A DNA stretch of 64,000 nucleotides from positions 186,001-250,000 of the forward strand of contig NZ_JAPDDS010000005.1 of NCBI RefSeq assembly GCF_025950085.1. Reading direction: 5' to 3'. This document shows, in pieces, positions 25,696 through 34,357 of the stretch; position 1 is the first letter of the stretch, and every line of letters begins with the position of its first letter. A program made the translations under genes and the position numbers. The DNA is from Luteolibacter flavescens (GTDB lineage Bacteria > Verrucomicrobiota > Verrucomicrobiia > Verrucomicrobiales > Akkermansiaceae). The notes beneath the pieces were generated by a model. That model worked only from the letters and a program-made list of their open reading frames with translations. It had not been told where the DNA came from and searched no databases.

Positions 25696-26994
25696 ATGAA
25701 AGCATCCCTTTTCCTCTCCCTCCTCATTCTCGCGGCCGGCGGATTCCTCGGCTGGCGGCAGCAGGACCAGCTCGCGGGCGTTCGCGAGGTCCATCGCCAG
25801 GTCACGGAGGAGGCACGTGCGCTGGGCCTCGCGCCCGATGCGTTGTTAGAAGCGGGCAAGCCGCCGCTTTCCACCAAGTCCGGGCGCGAGGAGGCGGAAG
25901 ACAAGACCGTCGCGGCGAAGGCCTTCTCCAAGGAGCTGATCGCCTTCGCGGTGAAGATGAAGGAATATGAGAGGACCGGCACGCAGCCCGACGAGGATTT
26001 CCAAAGGAACATCATGGAAGTCATGGGGCGCTTCACCGAGCTGTCGCCCGCGCAGATCAAGGTGGTGATCGAGGAGATGAAGCTGAGCTCCGATCTCGAT
26101 GACGAGATGCGGAGCAACATGACCGGCTTCGCCGTCATGATGCTGGCGAACAATCACCCGCAGGCGGCCGTGGCGATCTACACCGAGTCCCCGGACCTGG
26201 TGATGCAGAATGATATGGGCACCCACGTCGTGAGGAGCGCGCTCGGCAAGTGGGCGGAGCAGGACCCCGTGGCCGCGATGGAGTGGCTGAAGAAGAACGC
26301 GGAGAAGCACGCGAAGCTCGTGAACGACGACACGAGGGCCACCATCTTCGAAGGCGCGGCGAAGCAGGACCCGAAGCTTGCCCTGAGCCTGGCCGACGAG
26401 CTCGGCCTGAAGGACGTGGCGCGGATGGGCGGGGCGATGGCCGGTGCCGCGCGAACGCCCGAGGAGCGCTCGGCATTGCTCCAGACGCTGCGTTCCGAGA
26501 AGAAGGACGACCTTGCCAAGGTCGCCCTGAATGCGCTCGGCGGACAGCTTTCCGCGGAGGGCTTCGAGTCCAGCGGCGCATGGCTTTCCTCCGCGAAGCT
26601 GAGCGAGAGCGAGTTGAAGGCCGTCGCCGAAGGTCTCTCGCCATGGCAGGTCAAGGCGGACACCGGCAAGTGGATCGAGTGGATGGATGGCAAGGTGCCG
26701 GCCGCCACGGTCGAGACGAAGACCCGCGAACTGGTGGCTCAGTGGACGCAGCGGGATTTCAATGCGGCGGGCACATGGATCGGCACGTTGGCCGAGGGAT
26801 CGACGAAGACCGCGGCCATCAAGTCCTTTGCCACCACCGTCGCGCCCTACGAGCCCGAGTCCGCCGTGGAGTGGGCGAATACCCTGCCCGCGGGGAGCGA
26901 GCGTGATGAACTCCTGAAGATCATCGAAGTCGAGAGGCGGAGAAGTGTCCTGACCCAAGAGGAGATCCAATACACCGATCCGGACGAAGAGTGA
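25696..26994 (+). CDS. Secreted or anchored helical protein, second of two tandem paralogues
   Basis: 432 residues with an N-terminal hydrophobic segment (MKASLFLSLLILAAGGFLGW), then Q/E/R-rich helices. FTELSPAQIKVVIEEMKLSS corresponds to LMSLSPAELTAALDEI in the previous gene, and KWAEQDPVAAMEWLKKNA corresponds to its TDKDGAAAAAWLDA segment. Later repeats (TQRDFNAAGTWIGTLAEGST, PESAVEWANTLPAGSER) have the same W-x-x-x-L pattern, so the protein is built from diverged ~35-residue helical repeats. It starts 19 bases after the upstream stop, probably in one operon. Periplasmic location is likely and function unknown. Confidence 0.82.
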   Translation: MKASLFLSLLILAAGGFLGWRQQDQLAGVREVHRQVTEEARALGLAPDALLEAGKPPLSTKSGREEAEDKTVAAKAFSKELIAFAVKMKEYERTGTQPDEDFQRNIMEVMGRFTELSPAQIKVVIEEMKLSSDLDDEMRSNMTGFAVMMLANNHPQAAVAIYTESPDLVMQNDMGTHVVRSALGKWAEQDPVAAMEWLKKNAEKHAKLVNDDTRATIFEGAAKQDPKLALSLADELGLKDVARMGGAMAGAARTPEERSALLQTLRSEKKDDLAKVALNALGGQLSAEGFESSGAWLSSAKLSESELKAVAEGLSPWQVKADTGKWIEWMDGKVPAATVETKTRELVAQWTQRDFNAAGTWIGTLAEGSTKTAAIKSFATTVAPYEPESAVEWANTLPAGSERDELLKIIEVERRRSVLTQEEIQYTDPDEE

Positions 26995-27089
26995 CAATTT
27001 CTGCAATACCGTCAGAAACGGGATGAGCGCTTGGCAGTCATCCATTTCTGAAATAAGTCGTCACTTCACATCGTTTTACCGCCCCGATC

Positions 27090-28166
27090 ATGCAGAAACC
27101 TATCCGCGTCCTTTGCGTCGGAGCCGGCCACATGGGCCGCTCGCACGCGCTTGCCTACCACCGAATCCCCGGCTTCGAGATCTGCGGGATCGTCACCCGC
27201 TCGGCCGAGAGCCGCGGAAAGCTGAATGCCGAGCTGGGCGGCGGCTATGCGGAGTATGCCGATTTCCACGAGGCGCTGGCGGCCACGAAGCCGGACGCGG
27301 TGAGCATCTCCACCTATCCGGATACCCACGGCCCCTACGCGGAGGCTGCCTTTGACGCCGGTTGCCACGTCTTCATCGAGAAGCCGCTGGCCGAGAATGT
27401 CGCCGCCGCGGAGGGCATCGTCGCGAAGGCGAAGTCGAGCGGGAAGAAGCTGGTGACCGGCTACATCCTCCGCCACCACCCGAGCTGGATCAAGTTCATC
27501 GAGCTGGCGCAGACGCTCGGCAAGCCGCTGGTGATGCGCATGAACCTCAACCAGCAGTCCTTTGGCGACAACTGGAAGACCCACAAGGCGCTGATGTCCT
27601 CCATCTCGCCGGTGGTGGATTGCGGCGTCCACTATGTCGATGTGATGTGCCAGATGACGCGGTCGAAGCCCGTGCGCGTGTCCGGCATCGGCGCGCGCCT
27701 CACGGACGAGATCCCCGAGGGGAAAATCAACTACGGCGCGCTGCAGGTGACCTTCGAGGACGGCTCGGTCGGCTGGTACGAGGCCGGGTGGGGTCCGATG
27801 ATGAGCGAGGTCGCCTTCTTCGTGAAGGACGTCGTGGGGCCAAAGGGCTGCGCCTCCATCGTCGCGGACAAAGCGGGCGCGGAGGGCCAGAGTTCGAACG
27901 TGGACGCCCACACGCAGACGCAGTCCATCTGCCTGCACCACTCGCAGCTCACGCCGGAAGGCACCTTCGAGAAGTCCGACGAATCCGTCCGCCTCGATGA
28001 CGAGCCGGATCATGACGGCTTGTGCCATCGCGAGCAGGAGTATTTCCTGAAGGCGATCCACGAGGATCTCGACCTGACCGATCACATGGATGACGCGCTG
28101 TCATCCATGCGTATCGTCGAAGCCGCGGACGAAAGCTTCCGCACCGGAAAGACCATCGATCTCTGA
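27090..28166 (+). CDS. Gfo/Idh/MocA family oxidoreductase
   Basis: A 358-residue NAD(P)-dependent sugar oxidoreductase. The Rossmann N-terminus reads IRVLCVGAGHMGRSHALAYH (a GxGxxG-type loop), followed by EICGIVTRS and AVSISTYPDTHGPYAE. The conserved HVFIEKPLAEN motif (the EKP lysine acts in catalysis in this family) is present. The C-terminal alpha/beta domain includes SPVVDCGVHYVDVMC, equivalent to the family's G-x-H motif. It lies 7 bases before a double-DUF1080 gene on the same strand. Oxidation or reduction at C3 of a glycoside feeding that enzyme is a reasonable inference, because known 3-keto-glycoside pathways pair these families. Confidence 0.93.
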   Translation: MQKPIRVLCVGAGHMGRSHALAYHRIPGFEICGIVTRSAESRGKLNAELGGGYAEYADFHEALAATKPDAVSISTYPDTHGPYAEAAFDAGCHVFIEKPLAENVAAAEGIVAKAKSSGKKLVTGYILRHHPSWIKFIELAQTLGKPLVMRMNLNQQSFGDNWKTHKALMSSISPVVDCGVHYVDVMCQMTRSKPVRVSGIGARLTDEIPEGKINYGALQVTFEDGSVGWYEAGWGPMMSEVAFFVKDVVGPKGCASIVADKAGAEGQSSNVDAHTQTQSICLHHSQLTPEGTFEKSDESVRLDDEPDHDGLCHREQEYFLKAIHEDLDLTDHMDDALSSMRIVEAADESFRTGKTIDL

Positions 28167-28173
28167 CATTCCC

Positions 28174-29403
28174 ATGATGAAATCCATCTTCGCACTCGCC
28201 CTCCTGCTTCCGCTCGTGTCGCCGGCGGAGCTGAAGTCCGTCCCGCTCTTCAATGGCAAGGACCTTTCCGGCTGGAAGGGTGAAGGCTACGTCATCGAGG
28301 ACGGCGCCATCGTCTGCACGCCTCAGGGGCGGAACCTGATGACGGAGCAGACCTACGCGAACTACGCGTTCGACTTCGAGTTCAAGCTCCCCGCCGCGGG
28401 GAACAATGGCATCGGCATCCACTATCCCGGCGAGGGCGATGCCGCCTACACCGGCATGGAAGTGCAAGTGCTCGACGATACCGCGGAGAAGTACAAGGAC
28501 CTCAAGCCCTACCAATTCCACGGCTCGCTCTACACGCTGCTCGCCGCGAAGAAGGCCCCGCTGAAGCCGGTGGGCGAGTGGAACCAGGAGCGCATCGTCG
28601 TGAATGGCGACTTCGTCCAGGTGAGCGTGAATGGCGAGATCATCACGGAGGGGAAGCTGAGCGACCTGAGCAAGGAATTCCCGAAGCACGAGGGGGTGAA
28701 GCGCCGCTCCGGCCACATCGCCTTCTGCGGCCACGGCGACCAGGTCGCCTTCCGCAAGATGAGCATCATCGAATTCCCTCCCACGGCGAATGAGGAAGGC
28801 GCGACGAAGGCGGGCTTCACGAAGATTTTCGACGGCGCCTCGCTGAAAGGCTGGGCCCACACCGAGGCCGACCTTGCCCACTGGAAGCCCGTGAATGGCA
28901 TCCTCAAGTACGACGGCAAGGCCAACGACCTGTGGTCGGAGAAGGAATACGGCGACTTCGATCTCGCCTTCGACTGGCGCTGGGCGGCCCCCGGCCCGCT
29001 GATGAAGCGCCCGGTCATCGGACCGGATGGCAAGGAAACCGGCGAGCAGGTGGAAGTGCAGGAACTCGACAGCGGCGTCTATGTGCGCGGCAACTCGAAG
29101 AGCCAGGTGAACCTCTGGAACTGGCCCTGCGGCTCGGGCGAGGTCTACGGCTACCGCACCGACAAGACCCAGCCCGCCGAGGTCATCGCCGGCGTGACGC
29201 CGAAGGCGAAAGCCGACAATCCCGTGGGCGAATGGAACCGCACGATGATCTCGATGCGGGGCGACAAGCTCACCGTCTCCATCAATGGCCAGACGGTGAT
29301 CGAGGATGCCCAGCTTCCCGGGGTGGCGGCAAAGGGCAAGATCGCCCTGCAGCACCACGGTTCGCAGATCGACTTCGCGAATATCTGGATCAAGGAACTC
29401 TGA
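28174..29403 (+). CDS. Tandem-DUF1080 protein (3-keto-disaccharide hydrolase family)
   Basis: 409 residues with a signal peptide (MMKSIFALALLLPLVSPAEL) and two copies of the DUF1080 beta-sandwich. Copy 1, about residues 20-205, starts KSVPLFNGKDLSGWKGEGYV and contains FKLPAAGNNGIGIHYPGEGD, GMEVQVLDD and GEWNQERIVVNG. Copy 2, about 220-409, starts FTKIFDGASLKGWAHTEAD and contains QVEVQELDSGVYVRG and GEWNRTMISMRG. Each ends in a G-x-I-A-L/F-x-x-H-G strand. Characterised members of this family cleave 3-keto-glycosides or bind glycans. The adjacent Gfo/Idh/MocA gene supports the former. The upstream part of the open frame is out of phase with the oxidoreductase and is not used. Confidence 0.9.
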   Translation: MMKSIFALALLLPLVSPAELKSVPLFNGKDLSGWKGEGYVIEDGAIVCTPQGRNLMTEQTYANYAFDFEFKLPAAGNNGIGIHYPGEGDAAYTGMEVQVLDDTAEKYKDLKPYQFHGSLYTLLAAKKAPLKPVGEWNQERIVVNGDFVQVSVNGEIITEGKLSDLSKEFPKHEGVKRRSGHIAFCGHGDQVAFRKMSIIEFPPTANEEGATKAGFTKIFDGASLKGWAHTEADLAHWKPVNGILKYDGKANDLWSEKEYGDFDLAFDWRWAAPGPLMKRPVIGPDGKETGEQVEVQELDSGVYVRGNSKSQVNLWNWPCGSGEVYGYRTDKTQPAEVIAGVTPKAKADNPVGEWNRTMISMRGDKLTVSINGQTVIEDAQLPGVAAKGKIALQHHGSQIDFANIWIKEL

Positions 29404-29421
29404 GCCGGGTTCCGAGACCAA

Positions 29422-31818
29422 TCACGACGCCCCGGGAGCATCCGGCTCCCCGGCGTCCATCCGGACGCGCAGCGGCTTGTCGGCATTGAGCTGGAAGGAC
29501 TGCTGCGGGCTGGCGAGCGAGATGCCCGCTTCGCCGAGGCGTCGCTCGATCATGAAGCGCAGGTCGCTTCCCACGTTGCCGCCGCCGGTATTTGCCCGGA
29601 GGTCCACCCAGTAGAAGACCGCGAAGACGAGCGCGTCCGTGGCGAAGTCCTCCAGCACCACCTGTGGTGAGGGGCTTCTCAGGATCACCCCGTGCTGCGC
29701 CGCGCATTCCTCGAGGATGGTCGAGACCAACCGGAGCTGCGAGCCATAGGCCACGCGCACGCGCACCACCCGGCGCACCACCGCGGTGCCGTGGGTCCAG
29801 TTCACCACCTTGCTCTCGAGCAGCACGGAATTCGGCAGTATCAGGTCCACGCCGTCAAAGGACCGCACCGTGGAGGAGCGCGTGTCGATGGTCGTCACCG
29901 TGCCCGCCACGCCATCGACCTCGAGGATGTCGCCCACGCGGACCTTCCGCTCCGCCAGCACGATCAGGCCGCTGATGAAGTTCTTGAAGAGCGTCTGCGT
30001 GCCGAAGCCCACGCCGATCGCCAGCGCGCCGCCGAGGAAGGCGAAGGCGGTCAGCGGGATCTTCAGGAAATTCAGCGTCACCAGCGCGAGCGCGATGCCC
30101 AGCGCGATGCGCGTCCAGCGCCGCAGCGTCTCCGCCTGCCCCTGCTGCATGCGGCCCCTGCCGACCATGCGCGAGTAGCCGCGCTTCAGCAGCCACGAGC
30201 CGATCCGGTAGGCGACCCAGAAGAAGAGCAGCGCGCCGATCAGCCAGCCGAGGGATAGCCCGCGCTTCACGGTCACCACCTGGCCGTCCACCTCGGTCTT
30301 GTCGTCGTAGCGATAGACCACGAAGTTCCACACCGCCTTCGCCTTGCCGGCGATGCGCGAGCCGTAGCCGCGGAAGCGCTCGCCCCACGTCATGGACGCG
30401 GTGACTTGTCCGGAGTCACCGAGCCAGCGGCTGATGTCCATGTGGAGCCCGGCGATCTCCTGGCCGAATCTTTCCACCGCATCCATGTCCGACCGCAGGG
30501 TGGCTTGCAGCTCCTCGACCTGCGGCCGCATCGGCGAGTCGGCGGGTAGCGAGGTCAGGCGGCCCTCCTGGTCCTGCATCGCGGACATCGTCGCATTCCG
30601 CCGGATCGCCACCAGCGAGTCAAAGGCACTCGCCCGGGTGAGCTGTGCCTGCAGTGCGGCCAGCGCCTCGGTCCGCTCCACGGCGGACTCGGAGGTGAGC
30701 AGGATCCGGCGGGCTGTCTGTGCGTCGAGGTAGTCGCTCAGGAAACGCATGCGCGCGCCCGTGATCTCGATCCGGTTGGCCAGGCTTTCCAGCCGTGTAT
30801 CGAGGAATTGCACGCGATCCGTCGCCGCCGCCAGCTTGGCTTTCTCGGCATCCGTCGGATTCGCGTTCGCGGCCTTCAGGGTGTCCGCGGTGGTCACGGC
30901 GGACTGCCTTTCCGAGATGGCGGCCTGCTGGAGCTTCTCGATCTTCGCGAGTTCCTTCGCGATGTCCTTCCGTCGTTCTTCGGTGGAGTGCTTGAGCTGG
31001 TCGAGGTCTTCCTGTGGGAATGCGGTGGACGTTCCCAGCGCGGCGATCTTCCGCTTCAGCAGGTCGGCATCCGCTTCGGCTGCGGCCGTCCGCATGCGGG
31101 CGTTTTCCGAGGTGTGCTGGAGCATCGCCGCCGCGGAGCTCAGCGCGCGCAGCTTCAGCTTCGCCGCCTCCAGCCGCCACAGCTCCGCATCCACGTGGTC
31201 CGGCGCGGCGCGGTCCGCGGTCTCCTGCGCCAGTCGCACGGACTCGTCCGCCTTCTTGATCTCGGACTGCCGCTTCGCCAGCTCCCGCTCGAACATCGTG
31301 TAGGCGGACTCATAGGCGCGCAGCCGCGTCCCGATGCCCTCCTGCTGCCGCCGCAGCTCGTCGTGCAGGACGAAGGAGTAGGGGCCCGGCTTCTCAAAGC
31401 CCTTCCACGCCGCGCTCTCCTCCTTCGTCTGGGTGATCGACTGCTGGAGCATGCCCGCCGTATCCAGCGCGCGGATGGTATTCTCCGCGGTGAAGATGCC
31501 GAGCAGCAGGTCGGACCGGCGCGCGGCCACCTCCTCCTCGGTGATGCCTGCCGGTGGTGGCACGCCCTGGTCGAGCGCCGCCATCTGGGCCTGCCAGTCG
31601 TCCCGCCACGTCCTCAGGCGCTTGATCCGGTCCTCGGCGGACTCCTCCTTCGCCGCTTCCGTCTTGGTGTCGGGCAGCTTGATCGATGGCAATTGGGCGA
31701 CCGCGGGCGAGCTGGCGAGTCCTGCCGCCAGCAGCCCGATCCGGAGGAAATGTAGGACGATCCGTGTCACGCGAGGCCCATGATTGGCACGGGAAGCCGC
31801 GTCTGGCCAGCCGCTCAT
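29422..31818 (-). CDS. MscS-family mechanosensitive channel with long periplasmic coiled-coil domain
   Basis: 798 residues. The ATG at 31818 overlaps the stop of the upstream lipase by four bases (ATGA), which supports this start over the longer open frame. A signal peptide (VLHFLRIGLLAAGLASSPAVA) precedes about 480 residues of coiled-coil-rich periplasmic sequence (heptads, many E/K/R). Four or so membrane helices then lead to the MscS pore helix AFAFLGGALAIGVGFGTQTL (about 590-610) and the conserved beta domain start FKNFISGLIVLAERKVRVGD, then STVRSFDGVDLILPNS. Such KefA/MscK-like proteins release solutes on hypo-osmotic shock. It converges with the DUF1080 gene (18 bases). Confidence 0.93.
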   Translation of the reverse strand: MSGWPDAASRANHGPRVTRIVLHFLRIGLLAAGLASSPAVAQLPSIKLPDTKTEAAKEESAEDRIKRLRTWRDDWQAQMAALDQGVPPPAGITEEEVAARRSDLLLGIFTAENTIRALDTAGMLQQSITQTKEESAAWKGFEKPGPYSFVLHDELRRQQEGIGTRLRAYESAYTMFERELAKRQSEIKKADESVRLAQETADRAAPDHVDAELWRLEAAKLKLRALSSAAAMLQHTSENARMRTAAAEADADLLKRKIAALGTSTAFPQEDLDQLKHSTEERRKDIAKELAKIEKLQQAAISERQSAVTTADTLKAANANPTDAEKAKLAAATDRVQFLDTRLESLANRIEITGARMRFLSDYLDAQTARRILLTSESAVERTEALAALQAQLTRASAFDSLVAIRRNATMSAMQDQEGRLTSLPADSPMRPQVEELQATLRSDMDAVERFGQEIAGLHMDISRWLGDSGQVTASMTWGERFRGYGSRIAGKAKAVWNFVVYRYDDKTEVDGQVVTVKRGLSLGWLIGALLFFWVAYRIGSWLLKRGYSRMVGRGRMQQGQAETLRRWTRIALGIALALVTLNFLKIPLTAFAFLGGALAIGVGFGTQTLFKNFISGLIVLAERKVRVGDILEVDGVAGTVTTIDTRSSTVRSFDGVDLILPNSVLLESKVVNWTHGTAVVRRVVRVRVAYGSQLRLVSTILEECAAQHGVILRSPSPQVVLEDFATDALVFAVFYWVDLRANTGGGNVGSDLRFMIERRLGEAGISLASPQQSFQLNADKPLRVRMDAGEPDAPGAS

Positions 31819-33452
31819 TGGCGACCGCTCCGCAGGTGCAGCTTCAGGATGCGCCGCACCTCGGCGATGCCGTCCGGGTGCTGGTGAGTGCTGTGGTGGG
31901 ACGGCACCACCTTTTCCGACGCCGCTCCGTCGAGATGAGAGCTCCAAAAAGCCACCACGCCATCCGACATCATCGGCCGCGTGTGGTCCTTGTTCCCGCC
32001 CTTTCCGCGGTCGCCCATGATCGAGTGATACGGGATGCCGGGAGCGATGGGCAGCTTGTTCACCGCCTTTACGAAGCTGTTTCCGGGCGACAGCGTGTCG
32101 ATGCTGTTCGGCGCACGCTCGAGCTGCATCGAGGCAGCATCCACGGTTACGAGCGAGGCGACCGCGTTCCGCGCGTCGGCGAGGAAGGTCGGCATCCGCA
32201 CCAGCCGCGAGGCGAGGCTGCCGATCCACGTCGTGGCGATCTCCGATCCCCGGTGCGGCGCGGACATGAAGATCGCGCGGCTGATCTCCCCGCGATGCTC
32301 GAACATCAGCGAATCCCGCAGCAGCGCCCGGCTCGACCCGCTGATCTTCATGGCTTCCGGCCCCTTGTGGAAGACGTCGCGCCAGATCTTGTCCCCCGCG
32401 TCCGTCACCATCAGCCGGCTGATCAGGCTGCCCATGCTGTGGCCCACGATGACGATGTCCTTGTGCCCCTTGAAGACCCGCTTCACCCCCTCCAATTCCT
32501 TCCGCAGCAGCGAGGCGGAGTAGGGATAGGGATAGCCGCTCGGGTAGCTGAAGACCCAGAATTGATAGCGGTCCCGGAGCTCCGGGTCCTGGATCAGCGA
32601 CTGGTACATCGGCACCCAGGTCGCGGGCGTGTCCTGCAGGCCGTGGACGAGGAGCACGGGGATGCGCTCCTTGTCATACTTCTGCAGGCGGATCAGCCCC
32701 GCGGTGTCCGAGTATTTCTGCGGATTGAAGAGCCGGATCAGCCCGAGCTTGTCCGGGCGGGTGACGGCCACCACGAAGCTGACGGGCGCGCTGAAATTCG
32801 CCGCGAGCACCGGATTTCGCCCCGCGATGGCGATGCGGTCCTCCTCCAGCGGATCGTGCAGCTCCAGCACCGCGCCGCGCTCGCCCTCCGCTCGCACGAT
32901 CGCCGTCAGCGCCATGGTCACCCGGGGCGGATCGTAGTTCTTCCGGTAGTTCGGGTCCGGGTCCGCCATCACCACCAGCGGCGCGCCGAGTCCGGGCCGG
33001 GTCGCCTTGATCGCCGCGTATTTCCCGCGGAAGTCGTAGGTATCCACCACATGATACTCGCGGTGGACGTTCGCGGCCTTCGGCTCCAGCTTCCCGCGCA
33101 GCGTGCGGGCGGTCGGGCCGCTGCCGACCTGGATCGTGCGGCCCCACGGCAGCGCCTTTTCCTTCTCCAGCCGCTCGACCAGCCGGCCCACGGCGTAGTT
33201 GTAGAGGCCCACCGCTCCCGGCTCGCCGACCAGCGCCTTGTCCCCCGCGAGCCGCGCGCACTCGAGGAAGTGCCCGCTCGCGATCATTGGGTCGGTGGCC
33301 GCCTTCCCCGCCTGTAGCTCCCGCAGCGCTGCATCCAGCGGGGCGGTGCTGTAGTCGCCAGGCGGCGGCACCGTCTTCACCACCTGGAAGGAGACCGGGG
33401 CGATGCACGAGGTGAGCGCGAGGGCTGCGGCGAGGACGGCCAGGAATTTCAT
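31815..33452 (-). CDS. Lipoprotein alpha/beta hydrolase (lipase-like)
   Basis: 545 residues starting at the ATG at 33452, giving a lipoprotein signal MKFLAVLAAALALTSC. An N-terminal ~200-residue region of unknown fold precedes the hydrolase domain: IPVLLVHGLQDTPATW (oxyanion-hole region), the nucleophile elbow GHSMGS with S339, FMSAPHRGSE, and late acid and histidine candidates in MMSDGVVAFWSSHLDGA and VPSHHSTHQHPD. It resembles PGAP1/LipA-type lipases or esterases. The stop overlaps the start of the MscS gene, so the two are translationally coupled. Substrate unknown. The pair suggests an envelope-maintenance role, which is inference. Confidence 0.88.
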   Translation of the reverse strand: MKFLAVLAAALALTSCIAPVSFQVVKTVPPPGDYSTAPLDAALRELQAGKAATDPMIASGHFLECARLAGDKALVGEPGAVGLYNYAVGRLVERLEKEKALPWGRTIQVGSGPTARTLRGKLEPKAANVHREYHVVDTYDFRGKYAAIKATRPGLGAPLVVMADPDPNYRKNYDPPRVTMALTAIVRAEGERGAVLELHDPLEEDRIAIAGRNPVLAANFSAPVSFVVAVTRPDKLGLIRLFNPQKYSDTAGLIRLQKYDKERIPVLLVHGLQDTPATWVPMYQSLIQDPELRDRYQFWVFSYPSGYPYPYSASLLRKELEGVKRVFKGHKDIVIVGHSMGSLISRLMVTDAGDKIWRDVFHKGPEAMKISGSSRALLRDSLMFEHRGEISRAIFMSAPHRGSEIATTWIGSLASRLVRMPTFLADARNAVASLVTVDAASMQLERAPNSIDTLSPGNSFVKAVNKLPIAPGIPYHSIMGDRGKGGNKDHTRPMMSDGVVAFWSSHLDGAASEKVVPSHHSTHQHPDGIAEVRRILKLHLRSGRQ

Positions 33453-33644
33453 GCGGGTGACGGGAAAACAGCGATTGCCCCAAGTTCTCAAAACCCTCCC
33501 CGCGGGTTCCGCAAGTGGGATCTTGCAACGCCTCCGACCGCCGATTTTCCCCTCCCGCAGACAAAATGAGCCATCCCCCGGTGGGGTGCACCCCGACTTC
33601 GGCCTTGTCCCGGCCGCCGGGCTCCCCTAATTCCCCGTGCGCAC

Positions 33645-34250
33645 ATGGACCCGATGCACCTCTACGAACGCCTGTCCCTCCACGGCACCGGCATCGCCCT
33701 GGGCATCTGGCTGGTGGTCCTGCATGCCATCATGCTCGCAAAGCCGCAGCCGGTGCAGGGATTCCTGAAGAAATTCCCGCGGAACCAGCAGCTCGGCCAG
33801 ATCATCCTCGCCATCGGCCTCATCTGGTTCTGGTTCCTAGTGCAGGAGCCCGGCAAGCGCTGGACGCAGTTCCTGGCCATGGACCTCGGCGAGTTCAATG
33901 GAGCGAAGCGCATCCTCAAGATCGCCGTGCCGCTGTCCATCATCGCCGTGGGCGTCGCCGTGAAGGAATTCCTCGCGGTGCGTGCGCTCGGCCTGCTCGG
34001 TCTCATGGTCGCCGCCCCGCTTTTCGAGGCGGCCTTCCTGAAGGACCCGCAGAGCCGCCTGCTGGTCCCTACCTTCGCGCTCGTGCTGGTCATCGCGTCA
34101 CTCTACTGGGTGGGCATGCCCTACCTCTTCCGCGACATGGTGACGTGGGCGACCGCCACGCAACGCCGCTGGCAGGCCCTCTGCATCGGCGGCCTGGCCT
34201 ATGGCGTGGCTGTTCTCGCCTGCGCCTTCCTTTTCTGGAAGGGCTACTGA
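33645..34250 (+). CDS. Integral membrane protein of unknown function
   Basis: 201 residues with about six hydrophobic helices: GTGIALGIWLVVLHAIML, LGQIILAIGLIWFWFLV, RILKIAVPLSIIAVGVAV, ALGLLGLMVAAPLFEAAF, LVPTFALVLVIASLYWVG and CIGGLAYGVAVLACAFLFW. Short polar loops include KFPRNQQ and QEPGKRW. No recognised motif. The ATG at 33645 is the only good start and no Shine-Dalgarno site is evident. It is divergent from the lipase and precedes the TonB receptor by about 100 bases. Confidence 0.8.
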   Translation: MDPMHLYERLSLHGTGIALGIWLVVLHAIMLAKPQPVQGFLKKFPRNQQLGQIILAIGLIWFWFLVQEPGKRWTQFLAMDLGEFNGAKRILKIAVPLSIIAVGVAVKEFLAVRALGLLGLMVAAPLFEAAFLKDPQSRLLVPTFALVLVIASLYWVGMPYLFRDMVTWATATQRRWQALCIGGLAYGVAVLACAFLFWKGY

Positions 34251-34357
34251 CTTTCTCCGTCCTACTGGAGTCCCGGTTCTCCGGCGGGCTGGTCTCTCCG
34301 TTGGAAATGAGGCCGGTCCGGCACTAGAGCCGTGCCGCCGTGCCCGTGGATCTCCAG

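Noticed and set aside
31819-32229. Upstream extension of the MscS reading frame
   Set aside because: It overlaps the lipase gene. The ATGA overlap and the signal peptide both place the start at 31818.
34251-34357. Possible cobalamin riboswitch or Fur site ahead of the TonB receptor
   Set aside because: The region is only 107 bases, with no B12-box-like motif or AT-rich Fur-like palindrome that I can see.
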